Assembly (NCBI GenBank): GCA_016790635.1 | Contig: JAEUOR010000074.1 | Location: 1-64,000 of the forward strand | Length of the DNA: 64,000 nucleotides | Reading direction: 5' to 3' | DNA from: Burkholderiales bacterium | Lineage (GTDB): Bacteria > Pseudomonadota > Gammaproteobacteria > Burkholderiales > JAEUOS01 | Shown: positions 32,873 through 41,758 of the stretch, piece by piece | Position numbering within the stretch: the stretch's first letter is position 1 | How the letters are laid out: each line of letters starts with the position of its first letter | Translations under genes and position numbers: made by a program | Notes under the pieces: generated by a model | Databases searched by the model: none | What the model was told of the DNA's origin: nothing | The model's input: the letters and a program-made list of their open reading frames with translations, nothing else

Positions 32873-33363
32873 GAGGGCTCCGCCGCCTGCTCGGATGCGG
32901 ACTCGCCTGCCAGGAGCACCAGCGCCGCGACCAGGGTCGCCACGACGATGCCGGCCCAGGCCGGCGCCATGAACCAGATCTTGGGAATCTGCAGATCGGC
33001 GCTGGTGTCCCCATACGAGATGATGTCGATGAGCGGCCGCCACATGTGCCAGGACAGGACCGCGAGCGTCAGCAGCGAAAACGCCGCCGCGATGCGGCGC
33101 AACACCGTCGACCAGGCCGGCAGCCAGGCGTCGACCAGGTCGACCACGATGTTGCTGCCGCGCGCGAAGACGCCGGGCAGCGCCAGGAAGATCGCCAGGC
33201 CCAGCGCCAGTTCCACCATCTCGGTCACGCCGAGGATCGGCTTGTTGACAATCTTGCGCAGCACGACGTCGCTGGTGGTGAAGAGCATCATGGCCAAGAG
33301 CGACAGCACCGCCGCGCCGTCCAGAAAGCGCACCATCAGGGCAAGCGCGGCCTTGACCTTCAC
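32869..33363 (-). CDS. dctQ: TRAP transporter small permease (DctQ)
   Basis: A 164-residue protein with four membrane spans. TTSDVVLRKIVNKPILGVTEMVELALGLAIFLALP and the GSNIVVDLVD segment fit the DctQ family. It starts with GTG (33361-33363) with no ATG close by. A 9-bp stem-loop lies between it and the dctP stop, and dctM overlaps its end by 4 bp. Confidence 0.9.
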   Translation of the reverse strand: MKVKAALALMVRFLDGAAVLSLLAMMLFTTSDVVLRKIVNKPILGVTEMVELALGLAIFLALPGVFARGSNIVVDLVDAWLPAWSTVLRRIAAAFSLLTLAVLSWHMWRPLIDIISYGDTSADLQIPKIWFMAPAWAGIVVATLVAALVLLAGESASEQAAEPS

Positions 33364-33374
33364 CGGGACGACCT

Positions 33375-33398
33375 GCGGCCGGCCAGCCCGCCGGCCGC
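33375..33398 (-). promoter_or_regulatory. Stem-loop between dctP and dctQ
   Basis: GCGGCCGGC and GCCGGCCGC (33375-33383 and 33390-33398) form a perfect 9-bp stem with a 6-base loop in the 67-base gap. There is no T-run after it. In the Rhodobacter capsulatus dctPQM operon a stem-loop at this place has been linked to higher levels of the binding protein than of the permeases; the same role is inferred here. Confidence 0.45.
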
Positions 33399-33430
33399 CG
33401 CAGAGGCAGCCGGCCCCGCCGGAGTTGCGA

Positions 33431-34483
33431 TCAAGACCAGAAGCTCTTGGAGGTCTTGGCGTGGCGCTCGGCCAGGGACTTCATCATCGCGAACACCTGC
33501 CGCGCCGGCAGGTTGCGCCCCTCCATGGCCTTCAAGGTGTTCTCGGTGACCTGGGCACCGATCGCACGCAGGCGGTCATCCTCGGCCTTGGAGAGCCGGA
33601 TCGCCTCGCCACCGCCGTCCATGAGCGCCTTCTTGCCGGGCGCGTCGAGCGCGTCCCAATTGCTGCCGATCTCCTTCTCGATGCCGGTCACCGACTCGGT
33701 GACCATGCGCTGCAGGTCGGCGGGCAGCTTGTTGAACCACGCCTCGTTGGCGACGATGGCGAAGCTGGCGACAAAGCAGTACATCTCGGTGGTGTGCTTG
33801 ACGATGCCGCCCAGCTTCCAGGCGATACCGGCGCCGCCATAGTCGGTGAAGGCGCCGTCGAGCGTACCCTTTTGCAATTGCTCGGCCACCTCGGTGGGCG
33901 GCACGCCGACCGGGGTCGCGCCCAGTTGCTGGATGAATTCGCGGATCGCCGGCGTGGCAAAGCGCAGGCGCAGTCCCTTGAAGTCGTCGAGCGAGCGCAC
34001 CGCCTTCTTGGTGGTGTGCACGCTGCCCGGCTGGTGGGTGAAGAGGTACAGCACCTTGGTGCCCCTGTGCTCGGCATCGAGATACTTGGCGCGCAGCTCG
34101 GGATCGTTCAAGACCTTGATGCCGATCTCGGCGCTGCCGATCAGGTAGGGCAGGTTGACCAGTTCAGTCAGCGCAAAGCGGCCCGGTGTCGCGCCGTGCA
34201 GGATGTAGGCGATCTCGGCGGTGCCGTCGCGCGCGAAGTCGAAATGCTTGGGCGTCGGACCCATTTGCGCACCGGGAAAATGCTTGAACACCAGGCGCCC
34301 GTTGGAACGCTTTTCCAGGGCCTCGCCCCACTTGACCAGCCATTGCGACTGGAAGTGCTGCGGGCCGACGAAATTGGCGACCTTGACCTCGAACTTCTCC
34401 TGCGAGCGGACGATGGCAGGAAAGCCCGCCAACCCGGCCGAAGCCGCGCTGCCGACCAGGAGGCTGCGACGCTTGATGCTCAT
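33431..34483 (-). CDS. dctP: TRAP transporter periplasmic binding protein (DctP)
   Basis: A 350-residue solute-binding protein. The N-terminus MSIKRRSLLVGSAASAGLAG has a twin-arginine-like KRRSLL motif and hydrophobic stretch, so export may use Tat. The domain has the conserved binding-site arginine region FKGLRLRFATPAIREFIQQLGATPVGVPPTEV and GTLDGAFTDYGG. DctP proteins bind carboxylates through that arginine. Its own promoter appears to lie at 34552-34579, so it can be expressed apart from the flavin monooxygenase gene upstream. The ligand is probably the acid degraded by the neighbouring enzymes. Confidence 0.92.
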   Translation of the reverse strand: MSIKRRSLLVGSAASAGLAGFPAIVRSQEKFEVKVANFVGPQHFQSQWLVKWGEALEKRSNGRLVFKHFPGAQMGPTPKHFDFARDGTAEIAYILHGATPGRFALTELVNLPYLIGSAEIGIKVLNDPELRAKYLDAEHRGTKVLYLFTHQPGSVHTTKKAVRSLDDFKGLRLRFATPAIREFIQQLGATPVGVPPTEVAEQLQKGTLDGAFTDYGGAGIAWKLGGIVKHTTEMYCFVASFAIVANEAWFNKLPADLQRMVTESVTGIEKEIGSNWDALDAPGKKALMDGGGEAIRLSKAEDDRLRAIGAQVTENTLKAMEGRNLPARQVFAMMKSLAERHAKTSKSFWS

Positions 34484-34551
34484 GAGATGTCTCCGTTGTG
34501 AAAGGCCGTGGCCGAACCGTCATCGGCCTGCCACGCACCCGATGCGGTCGA

Positions 34552-34579
34552 AGTGTAGCCCAGGCCAGACGCGTGTCAA
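34552..34579 (-). promoter_or_regulatory. Sigma-70-type promoter for dctPQM
   Basis: On the minus strand the perfect -35 TTGACA (34574-34579) is followed, after 16 bases, by TACACT (34552-34557), a four-of-six match to the -10 box. The -35 overlaps the stop codon of the flavin monooxygenase gene. Predicted transcription starts near 34545, leaving a leader of about 60 bases before dctP. Confidence 0.55.
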
Positions 34580-35760
34580 ATCTCGGTTTCCCGAATGCCG
34601 CGGTAGATCCAGTCCACCTCGTAATGCAGCGAATCCGGGCTGCGCGGCCGGTAGATGGCGTTGCGCAGGTCGCGCTCGATGCCGCCTGCGTGCAGCACGG
34701 ACCCGAAGGCACGCGCGGTCAGCACGATGCGCGCGCAGCGCAGGTAGCGCTTTTCCTGGTATTCGAGAAACGCTTGGTGCGGGTCTTGCAGCCGACGCGC
34801 CAGGCAATCAGAGAGCACCACCGAGTCCTCGAAGGCCATGCATGCACCTTGCGCCACGTACTGCAGGGTCGGGTGTGCCGCATCGCCCAGGAGGGTCACA
34901 TTGCCGCGTGTCCAATTGGACACGGGGTGGCGATCGCGCATCATCCAGTTGCGATCCAGGTCGATGAACTCCAGGAAATCGCGCACCCTGGGGTGCGCCT
35001 GGGCAAACATGGCGTGCAGTTCCTCGGGCGAGCCGAAGTCTTCCTCGCCGCGCGCGAACGCGGCGCTGCCGAACACCGCGACATTGTTGAGCACGTCCCC
35101 GGCGCGCAACCCGTACTGCACCAGATGGATGTTGTGGCCGAACCAGCCGATCACGCTCTTCTCATAGGTGCGGTCGTGCAGACGGTCCATCGGGATGACG
35201 CCGCGGTAGGCCAGGAAACCGGTCACCCTCGGCGCACCGTCGCCCACCACGTACTGGCGCGACGGCGACAGCAGTCCTTCGCAGCCGATCAGGCAGCGCC
35301 CGGTAAAAGCCGAGCCGTCCTCGCACTCGACCTCCACATGGGTGGTCTTGTCGGCGATGCGCGCCAACCCCCGAGAGGTATGCAGCGTGATGCGCGGATG
35401 GCGCTGGCACGCCGCCAGCCAGAAGCCCAAAAGGTCGCGCCGGTGAATCACCACATAAGGGTGCTTGAAGCGCGCGGCAAAGGCGGCGTTCAAGTCGATG
35501 CGCGCCCAGGGCTTCATGTCCAGCGCATCCAGGAACACCATCGCCTCCGGAAACACCGCGGTCTTGGCCGCGTCGTCCCAGAGGTCGAATTTCTTCAGGA
35601 TGCGCGTTGCGTTGGGCCCCAGCTGGATGCCATAGCCGATCTCGGTGAACTCCGCCGCCTTCTCCAGGAGGGTCACCTCGAAGCCACGTTCGGCAAGTGC
35701 CAGCGCGCATGAAAGGCCGCCCAGGCCGCCGCCGCTGATGAGGATGTTCTGAGGAGACAT
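34576..35760 (-). CDS. FAD-dependent aromatic ring monooxygenase
   Basis: A 394-residue group A flavoprotein hydroxylase using NAD(P)H and O2. The FAD-binding GGGLGG (10-15) with the acid at the end of strand 2 (LLEK), the IHRRDLLGFWLAAC segment (DG/RR region) and GDAAHPTLQYVAQGACMAFED are all present. EIGYGIQLGPNATRIL resembles 3-hydroxybenzoate 6-hydroxylase and salicylate hydroxylase relatives. It would add a hydroxyl to a carboxylated ring, preparing it for cleavage. It is the first gene of a minus-strand unit that continues into dctPQM after 92 bases, tying the enzyme to the transporter's substrate. The exact substrate is unknown. Confidence 0.87.
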   Translation of the reverse strand: MSPQNILISGGGLGGLSCALALAERGFEVTLLEKAAEFTEIGYGIQLGPNATRILKKFDLWDDAAKTAVFPEAMVFLDALDMKPWARIDLNAAFAARFKHPYVVIHRRDLLGFWLAACQRHPRITLHTSRGLARIADKTTHVEVECEDGSAFTGRCLIGCEGLLSPSRQYVVGDGAPRVTGFLAYRGVIPMDRLHDRTYEKSVIGWFGHNIHLVQYGLRAGDVLNNVAVFGSAAFARGEEDFGSPEELHAMFAQAHPRVRDFLEFIDLDRNWMMRDRHPVSNWTRGNVTLLGDAAHPTLQYVAQGACMAFEDSVVLSDCLARRLQDPHQAFLEYQEKRYLRCARIVLTARAFGSVLHAGGIERDLRNAIYRPRSPDSLHYEVDWIYRGIRETEI

Positions 35761-35956
35761 GATGCGGCTCGCGCAACGTGGAATCGCCGGATGCGAATAC
35801 TAGCGCCGCGCGCCACGGCGGGGCTGAACCACCGCGGCGGCTGCGGGTGCAAGCGATGCCCCGTTCACCGCAATTGCCGCGCCCCTTCTGCCCGGTCAGC
35901 CGGCACGCATAGAATCGCACTCTCGCCTCATCTTCCGCCACCTCGGACCCAAGCCC

Positions 35957-36631
35957 ATGCCCAATCCCGGTTTTCGCATCCTCCCTTTCGCCAAGGCGCC
36001 TTCGCCCAAACTCCTCAAGGCCTTCAAGGGCGTGGTCGTCGCCCACCTTTCCGACAGCATGCAACGCCTGCCCGGCGGTGATGGACTCAATCCCATGCAC
36101 AAGGGTGGCCAGATGCTGGGGGTGGCGCTCACGGTGCGCGTTGCGCCGGGCGACAACCTGATGGTGCACAAGGCCATCGACATCGCGCGCCCGGGCGACG
36201 TGATCGTGGTCGATGCCGGCGGCGACCTGTCGCAGGCCATCATCGGCGAGATCATGAGCACCTCGGCGGCCAAGCGCGGCGTGGCCGGCATGGTCATCGA
36301 CGGCGCGATCCGCGACTCCGGCGCGCTGGCGCAGGGACGCTTTCCGGTCTACGCCCGCGGCGTCACGCACCGCGGGCCGTACAAGAACGGCCCCGGCGAG
36401 ATCAACGTGCCCGTCTCCATCGGCGGCATGGTGGTCGCGCCCGGCGACATCATGGTCGGCGACGACGACGGCGTGATCGCGGTGCCGCAGGACATCGCCG
36501 AGGCGGTCCTGGCCGCGGCACGCGCCAAGGCGAAGGCGGAGGACGCGCAGCTGGCGACCATCCGCAAGGGCGGCAAGGTCGACCGCAGCTGGGTCGACGC
36601 TGCCTTGAAGGCCAAGGGCTGCGAGTTCTAG
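35957..36631 (+). CDS. RraA/HMG-aldolase family protein
   Basis: A 224-residue protein of the RraA-like fold. IARPGDVIVVDAGGDLSQAIIGEIMSTSA (metal/pyruvate region), GMVIDGAIRDSGAL with the conserved Arg-Asp, and PGDIMVGDDDGVIAVPQ are family signatures. Members with this pattern include 4-hydroxy-4-methyl-2-oxoglutarate/4-carboxy-4-hydroxy-2-oxoadipate aldolase, which splits the end product of meta-cleavage into pyruvate and oxaloacetate. RraA proper, a ribonuclease E inhibitor, is shorter. In this catabolic setting an aldolase or decarboxylase role is more likely. A TAGAAT box at 35910-35915 could be its -10. It is divergent from the monooxygenase. Confidence 0.85.
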   Translation: MPNPGFRILPFAKAPSPKLLKAFKGVVVAHLSDSMQRLPGGDGLNPMHKGGQMLGVALTVRVAPGDNLMVHKAIDIARPGDVIVVDAGGDLSQAIIGEIMSTSAAKRGVAGMVIDGAIRDSGALAQGRFPVYARGVTHRGPYKNGPGEINVPVSIGGMVVAPGDIMVGDDDGVIAVPQDIAEAVLAAARAKAKAEDAQLATIRKGGKVDRSWVDAALKAKGCEF

Positions 36632-36665
36632 ACGCGCGGCAACGCCACTGCAGCAACGACAGACT

Positions 36666-37880
36666 TCAGGCCTGCACCACGGTGCCGGCCTGGCGCAGGG
36701 ATTCGATCCATTCGGCATCGATCCCCGCCTCGCGCAATACCTCGACCGAATGTTCGCCCAGGCGGGGCGCGTGCCGCGCCAGGACCGCGGGCGTGCCCGA
36801 AAAGCGCACCGGCGAGCGCATCGCGACGATGCGGCCTTCGCTGGGATGTTCCTGGGTCTGGAACAGGCCAACCGCGGCCAGGTGCGGGTGCGTCGGCAAC
36901 TCGTCCAGCCGATAGGCCTTGGTGACTGGTATGTCGAGCTCGTCGCAGATGGCCAGGATCTCGGCCTTGGACAGCGACCGCGCCACCGCCTGCAGGTCTG
37001 CGTACAGCTCGACGATGCGCGCGTTGCGCTCGTGGCGGTCTTCCAGGTTGTACTTGTTGGCGATGTCCGCGCGGCCCAGGCGCTTGAACAGGGCCTGCCA
37101 GTGTGCGGCCGTGTAGGGCAGCAGCGCGACGTGCCCGTCGGACGTCGGCGTCAACTGCCGCCCGCCGGCCAGCAGGCGCGCGTAGCCGGCCGACCCGGCC
37201 GGCGGATCGAAGCTGAGCCCGCCCAGGTGCTCGGCCAAGGTGAACGTGGCCATGGTCTCGAGCATCGGCACCTCGACATACTGACCCGCCCCGCCTCGCT
37301 CGCGGTGCAGGAGCGCCGCCAGCACCGCGTTGACCACCACCAGCCCCACGGTCTTGTCGGCGATCAGTGACGGGATGAAGTCCGGCACCCCGCCCTTGTA
37401 GGTGGGCAGCGCGGCCAGCCCGCAGGCCGCCTGGATGACATCGTCGAACGCCGGGCGTGCCGCGTCCGGCCCGTCCTGGCCGAAGCCGGTGGCGACGCAA
37501 TAGACCACGCGCGGGTTCACCGCGGCCACCGCCGCGTAGCCCAGCCCCAGGCGCTCGATGGCGGCCACGCGCATGTTGTGCACCACCACGTCCACGCCCT
37601 CGGCCACCTGCAGGAGCGCGGCGCGACCCGCGGCGGATTTGAGGTCGATGGCCAGCGAGCGCTTGTTGCGGTTCAGCGCCAGAAAGATGGAACTCATGCC
37701 GCGGTGGCGCGAGGTGCCGTTGGCGCGGATCAGGTCGCCTTCCGGCGGTTCGACCTTGATGACCTCCGCGCCATAGTCGCCCAGCCATTGCGTGGCCAGC
37801 GGCCCCAGCACGATGGCGGTCAGGTCGAGGACGCGGATGCCGGCGAGAGGGGCGGCCGCGGTCGTGGAAGTAGGAAGCAT
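36666..37880 (-). CDS. CaiB/BaiF family CoA transferase
   Basis: A 404-residue class III CoA transferase, which moves CoA from one acid to another. AGIRVLDLTAIVLGPLATQWLGDYGAEVIKVEPP is the family start, with LNRNKRSLAIDLK and FDDVIQAACGLAAL. The position of the catalytic Asp of formyl-CoA transferase seems to fall in VEVPMLETMATF, where a Glu is present; this is also seen in other family members as far as I recall. It would activate a carboxylic acid for the acyl-CoA dehydrogenases encoded divergently next to it. Convergent with the RraA-like gene (34 bases between stops). Confidence 0.88.
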   Translation of the reverse strand: MLPTSTTAAAPLAGIRVLDLTAIVLGPLATQWLGDYGAEVIKVEPPEGDLIRANGTSRHRGMSSIFLALNRNKRSLAIDLKSAAGRAALLQVAEGVDVVVHNMRVAAIERLGLGYAAVAAVNPRVVYCVATGFGQDGPDAARPAFDDVIQAACGLAALPTYKGGVPDFIPSLIADKTVGLVVVNAVLAALLHRERGGAGQYVEVPMLETMATFTLAEHLGGLSFDPPAGSAGYARLLAGGRQLTPTSDGHVALLPYTAAHWQALFKRLGRADIANKYNLEDRHERNARIVELYADLQAVARSLSKAEILAICDELDIPVTKAYRLDELPTHPHLAAVGLFQTQEHPSEGRIVAMRSPVRFSGTPAVLARHAPRLGEHSVEVLREAGIDAEWIESLRQAGTVVQA

Positions 37881-37992
37881 GTCTGCTCGGATTTGGCGCC
37901 GCGCCGGCGCGACTCCGGCAATGTATTGCAGAATGCCGGTCGCGTGTGGCGCATGGTGACGCCTTGCCCCCGCTCATATCGAGAGGAATCCC

Positions 37993-39132
37993 ATGCAAGG
38001 CATGAGCATCACCCCGTGCAGCCTGCCGCCCGAATGCGAAACGCTGCGCGCCGAGGTACGCGCGTTCCTGGCCGCAGATCTGGCCGACTTCCCGGTAGAA
38101 AAGCGCGTGCGCAACTGGATCGGCGCGGACCCGGAGTTCAGCAAGAGGCTCGGCGCGCGCGGCTGGATCGGCATGACCTGGCCCAAGCGCTACGGCGGCC
38201 AGGAGCGCACGGCGCTGGAGCGCTACGTGGTCATGGAGGAACTGCTGGCCGCCGGTGCGCCGGTGGCGGCGCACTGGATCGCCGAGCGCCAGAGTGCGCT
38301 GCTCCTGATGCGTCTGTCGCCGGAGATCCTGGCGCCGCGCATCGTGCCGGGCATCGCGCGCGGCGAGACCTACTTTTGCATCGGCATGAGCGAGCCGGAC
38401 TCGGGCTCCGACCTGGCGTCGGTGCGCACGCGTGCGGTGCGTGACGGCGACGCCTGGGTCATCAACGGCCGCAAGGTGTGGACCTCGGGCGCGCACCGCT
38501 CCCAATACATGATCGCGCTCGTGCGCACCGGTGCCGCCGGCGAGCAGCGGCACGCCGGGTTGTCGCAGTTCCTGGTCGACATGCGCACCCCGGGGCTCAC
38601 GGTGCGGCCGATCGTCAACCAGGTGGGCGAGCACGATTTCAACGAAGTCACGTTCGACGACGTGCGCGTCGGGCACGAGTGCCTGCTGGGCAACGAGGGC
38701 GAGGGTTGGGGCCAGGTCAACGCCGAGCTGGCCTTCGAGCGCAGCGGCCCGGAGCGCTACCTCTCCAGCACGCAGCTGTTGCTGGAGATGCTCGATGAGG
38801 CGGACGCGGACAACGAACGCCAGGCGGTCGCACTCGGGCGCATCGTCGCGCAGTACGCGAGCCTCCGGCAGATGTCGCTGGGCGTCTCGGGCATGCTCGC
38901 GCGCGGCGAAAACCCCATGCTGGCCGCGGCGCTCGTCAAGGACCAGGGGGCGCTGGTGGAACAGGCCATGCCGGACATCGGCCACGACCTCTTCGGCGGT
39001 TCGGTGGCGCCGGGTTCCGCGCTCGACACCACGCTCGGCTACACGGCGCGCGCCGTGCCTTCGTTTTCCCTGCGCGGCGGCACGCGCGAAATCATGCGCG
39101 GCATCATCGCCCGCGGGCTGGGCTTGCGATGA
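37993..39132 (+). CDS. Acyl-CoA dehydrogenase, large subunit type
   Basis: A 379-residue FAD enzyme that puts a double bond into an acyl-CoA. GETYFCIGMSEPDSGSDLASVRTRA is the FAD/substrate region, VINGRKVWTSGA follows, and the C-terminal SFSLRGGTREIMRGIIARGLGL is the usual end. AGGA lies six bases before the ATG at 37993; a second ATG is nine bases later. It overlaps the next acyl-CoA dehydrogenase gene by 4 bp, the arrangement found for two-subunit alpha2beta2 dehydrogenases of steroid and alicyclic acid pathways. Confidence 0.9.
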   Translation: MQGMSITPCSLPPECETLRAEVRAFLAADLADFPVEKRVRNWIGADPEFSKRLGARGWIGMTWPKRYGGQERTALERYVVMEELLAAGAPVAAHWIAERQSALLLMRLSPEILAPRIVPGIARGETYFCIGMSEPDSGSDLASVRTRAVRDGDAWVINGRKVWTSGAHRSQYMIALVRTGAAGEQRHAGLSQFLVDMRTPGLTVRPIVNQVGEHDFNEVTFDDVRVGHECLLGNEGEGWGQVNAELAFERSGPERYLSSTQLLLEMLDEADADNERQAVALGRIVAQYASLRQMSLGVSGMLARGENPMLAAALVKDQGALVEQAMPDIGHDLFGGSVAPGSALDTTLGYTARAVPSFSLRGGTREIMRGIIARGLGLR

Positions 39133-40205
39133 GCGACAACCTGATCGAGCAGACGGCGACGCGGCTCTTTGCCGATCTCGTCGACCGCGACCTGCTGGCC
39201 GCAAGCGAGGCGGGTGAATGGCCGGCGCGCCTGTGGCAGCAGGTCGAGGACAACGGGCTCACGCTGGCGTTGGCGAGCGAAGCCGCCGGCGGCATCGGCG
39301 CCACCTGGGCCGAGGCGTACCCGATCCTGCGCGAGATCGGTTACGCGCAGGTGCCGCTGCCGCTGGCGCAGACCATGATTGCCGCGCTGCTCCTGTCGGC
39401 TGGCGAGGCAGCGGTGCCGCCCGGGCCGATCGCGCTGATCGAGGACTTGCGCGATGCGCGTCTCGCGGGCGACCGGCTGACGGCGCGCGCAGAGCGCGTG
39501 CTGTGGGCCGGCCATGCGGGGCACGTGCTGGCTGCATTGGGCGACGAGTTGCTGCTGCTGGATCTGCAAAGCGGACGCGGGGCGCAGATCGCCCCGGCGC
39601 GGCGCAACGCCGCCGGTGAGCCGGAACATGCGCTTGGTTTCGACGGCGCGCCGGTGCTGGCGCGCATGGCCAATCCTTTCCCGGGCTTCGCCGATCCGAT
39701 TCGCCACCTCGGTGCGCTGGCGACATCGATCGCGATGATCGGCGCGCTGGAATTCGCGCTCGAGCAATCGGTGCAATACGCCAACGACCGCGTGCAGTTC
39801 GGCCGGCCGCTGGCCAAGCACCAGGCCATCCAGCATCCGCTGGCGTTGATGGCCGGCGACGTCGCGGCCGCGCGCATGGCCGCGCTGATCGCCGCGAGCG
39901 CCGCGCCGGATGCGACACGCCGCGACGCCGGCAGCGCGCCCTTCGACATCGCCGTCGCCAAAGTGCGCGCCGGAGAGGCGGCCACGCGCGCCATCTCGAT
40001 CGCTCACCAGGTGCACGGCGCGATCGGCTTCACGGTCGAGCATCGCCTCAACTACGCGACGCGACGCCTGATGGCGTGGCGCGCCGCGCACGGCAGCGAC
40101 GCGTGGTGGGCAGGCCGGCTCGGGCGCGCTGCCATCGGCGCCCGGGCGGCCGGTTTCTGGCCCGCGCTGACGCAGCGCGACTTCGGCGGCAAGCCGCGAG
40201 GCTAA
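39129..40205 (+). CDS. Acyl-CoA dehydrogenase, partner subunit
   Basis: A 358-residue acyl-CoA dehydrogenase-like protein. LGALATSIAMIGALEFALEQSVQYANDRVQFGRPLAKHQAIQH is typical of the C-terminal helical domain. The N-terminal FAD-binding motifs are much weaker than in the neighbour (no clear SEPxxGSD segment; the central part is shortened). This fits a non-equivalent subunit that completes a heteromeric active site. The ATG overlaps the preceding stop as ATGA, indicating equal expression. Confidence 0.87.
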   Translation: MSDNLIEQTATRLFADLVDRDLLAASEAGEWPARLWQQVEDNGLTLALASEAAGGIGATWAEAYPILREIGYAQVPLPLAQTMIAALLLSAGEAAVPPGPIALIEDLRDARLAGDRLTARAERVLWAGHAGHVLAALGDELLLLDLQSGRGAQIAPARRNAAGEPEHALGFDGAPVLARMANPFPGFADPIRHLGALATSIAMIGALEFALEQSVQYANDRVQFGRPLAKHQAIQHPLALMAGDVAAARMAALIAASAAPDATRRDAGSAPFDIAVAKVRAGEAATRAISIAHQVHGAIGFTVEHRLNYATRRLMAWRAAHGSDAWWAGRLGRAAIGARAAGFWPALTQRDFGGKPRG

Positions 40206-40232
40206 AGCGGGCAGGAAAGAAGCGCCGGCCGC

Positions 40233-40928
40233 TCAGGCCGCCTGGCGTGCCAGGAACTTGAACATGTGCGAGCGCGCCTCGTCATCCATGGTGGTCTTGA
40301 AGGCGTGGCGATCCTTGAGGCCGGCCGCGCGCTGCGCCGCCGGGCGCGCGGCAATCTCGTTGTGCCAGCGCTTCAGGTGCGGGAACTTCGCCCACGCGTC
40401 GTCGCCCATGATGTAGGGCACCATGCGCGACCAGCCCCACAGCGCCATGTCGACGATGGTGTAGGTGTCTGCCGCCATGAACTTGCGTGTCGCCAGGCGT
40501 TCGTTGCAGATGCCGTAGTGACGCTCGGCCTCGTACTGGTAGCGGTTGTGCGCGTAGGGGACCTTCTCGGTGGCGAAATGGCGAAAGTGCACCGCCTGAC
40601 CCGAGAACGGGCTCACGCCGGTGGCGACGAACATCAGCCAGGACAGCACCTCGCCGCGCTTGTCCGCCGGTCCGCCGAACTTGCCGGTCTTCTCCGACAA
40701 ATACAGCAGGATTGCGTTGGAGTCGAACACCACCGTGCCGTCGGTGTCGACGATCACCGGCACCTTGGCGTTGGGGTTCATGGACGTGATCTCGGGGCCG
40801 AACTGCTCGCCCTTGCGCGTATCGACCGGGTGCGCTTCGTAAGAAATTCCGGCCTCTTCCAGGAATAGCGCTACTTTGGTCGGGTTCGGTGAACCGTTGA
40901 AATAAAGCTTGAGCACGTGTGACTCCAT
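40233..40928 (-). CDS. Glutathione S-transferase family protein
   Basis: A 231-residue GST. The N-terminal thioredoxin fold has LKLYFNGSPNPTKVALFLEEAGISYE with a likely catalytic Ser/Asn near the N-terminus, NPNAKVPVIVDTDGTVVFDSNAILLYL (the cis-Pro and glutathione gamma-glutamyl site) and an all-helical C-terminal domain. The pattern is closest to Ure2-like/nu-class bacterial GSTs. Several GSTs act as isomerases or dehalogenases in aromatic breakdown, but this one cannot be assigned. A TATAAG box lies 19 bases upstream of its ATG. Convergent with the acyl-CoA dehydrogenase pair. Confidence 0.88.
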   Translation of the reverse strand: MESHVLKLYFNGSPNPTKVALFLEEAGISYEAHPVDTRKGEQFGPEITSMNPNAKVPVIVDTDGTVVFDSNAILLYLSEKTGKFGGPADKRGEVLSWLMFVATGVSPFSGQAVHFRHFATEKVPYAHNRYQYEAERHYGICNERLATRKFMAADTYTIVDMALWGWSRMVPYIMGDDAWAKFPHLKRWHNEIAARPAAQRAAGLKDRHAFKTTMDDEARSHMFKFLARQAA

Positions 40929-41017
40929 GACGATAGGAGGGCGCATCTTATACCCGGCATCTTTCCGCGAACATCCGCGGCCGGCGCGCCGATCCGGCCA
41001 TACCAGACATGCGCGGC

Positions 41018-41046
41018 ACGACTCGAGGCATGCGCCTTCGTATACT
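41018..41046 (+). promoter_or_regulatory. Candidate promoter of the SnoaL-like gene
   Basis: TATACT (41041-41046) matches the -10 consensus at five of six positions. ACGACT (41018-41023), with a 17-base spacer, is a weak -35. Transcription would start near 41053, about 40 bases before the ATG. Confidence 0.38.
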
Positions 41047-41093
41047 TGCCGGAACGCCCGAGTCGGTGCGACGCAGAATAGGAATCCCCCATC

Positions 41094-41723
41094 ATGGACA
41101 ACACGCTCCTGGATCGCCTTGCGATCATCGACACCGTGCAGAACTGGGCCGTCTGGCGCGACGCCGGCGACTGGGAACGCTTCAAGACCGTCTGGCACGA
41201 CGACGGCTGGATGAGCGCAACGTGGTTCCAGGGGCCAGCGCTGGACTTCATCGCCGTAAGTAAGGCGGGCTTCGAAAAAGGAGTCTCGATCCTGCACTTC
41301 CTGGGCGGCTCGTCGGTCGACATCGCCGGCATGCGCGCCATCGCCCAGACCAAGATGACCATCAACCAGCGCGCACCGGTCGATGGCGTGCTGGTCGATG
41401 TGGTCTGCACCGGCCGCTTCTACGATTTCTTCGAAAAACGCGGCGGCGCGTGGAAGATCGTGCGCCGCCAGCCGATCTACGAAAAGGACCGCATGGACGT
41501 GGTCGACCCGGCGGGCAGCCTCAGGCTCGACGCCGAACTCCTGGGCCAGTTCCCGGAGGGCTACCGGCACCTGGCCTATCTGCAGAGCAAAGTCGGCTTC
41601 AAGATCAAGCGCGACATGCCGGGCTTGAAGGGCGAGGTCGTGGCGGCCCTCTATGCGCGTGGCGCCAAGTGGCTCGCCGGTGAGGCGGCGTGGGATGCGC
41701 CGCCTGTCAAGAGCGGCATCTGA
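41094..41723 (+). CDS. SnoaL/NTF2-like protein
   Basis: A 209-residue protein with the cone-shaped NTF2-like fold. The start LLDRLAIIDTVQNWAVWRDAGDWERFKTVWHDDGWM is typical of SnoaL_4 proteins, and the later strands include GVLVDVVCTGRFYDFFEKRGGAWKIVRRQPIYEKDRM. Members are enzymes (isomerases, dehydratases, small-subunit oxygenase partners) or binding proteins. A C-terminal extension of about 60 residues carries no recognised motif. It is divergent from the GST gene and convergent with the 2OG oxygenase-like gene. No specific function is proposed. Confidence 0.82.
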   Translation: MDNTLLDRLAIIDTVQNWAVWRDAGDWERFKTVWHDDGWMSATWFQGPALDFIAVSKAGFEKGVSILHFLGGSSVDIAGMRAIAQTKMTINQRAPVDGVLVDVVCTGRFYDFFEKRGGAWKIVRRQPIYEKDRMDVVDPAGSLRLDAELLGQFPEGYRHLAYLQSKVGFKIKRDMPGLKGEVVAALYARGAKWLAGEAAWDAPPVKSGI

Positions 41724-41758
41724 TCGGCTGCGCCGCGGGATGCCGCCGGCCCGTCACG

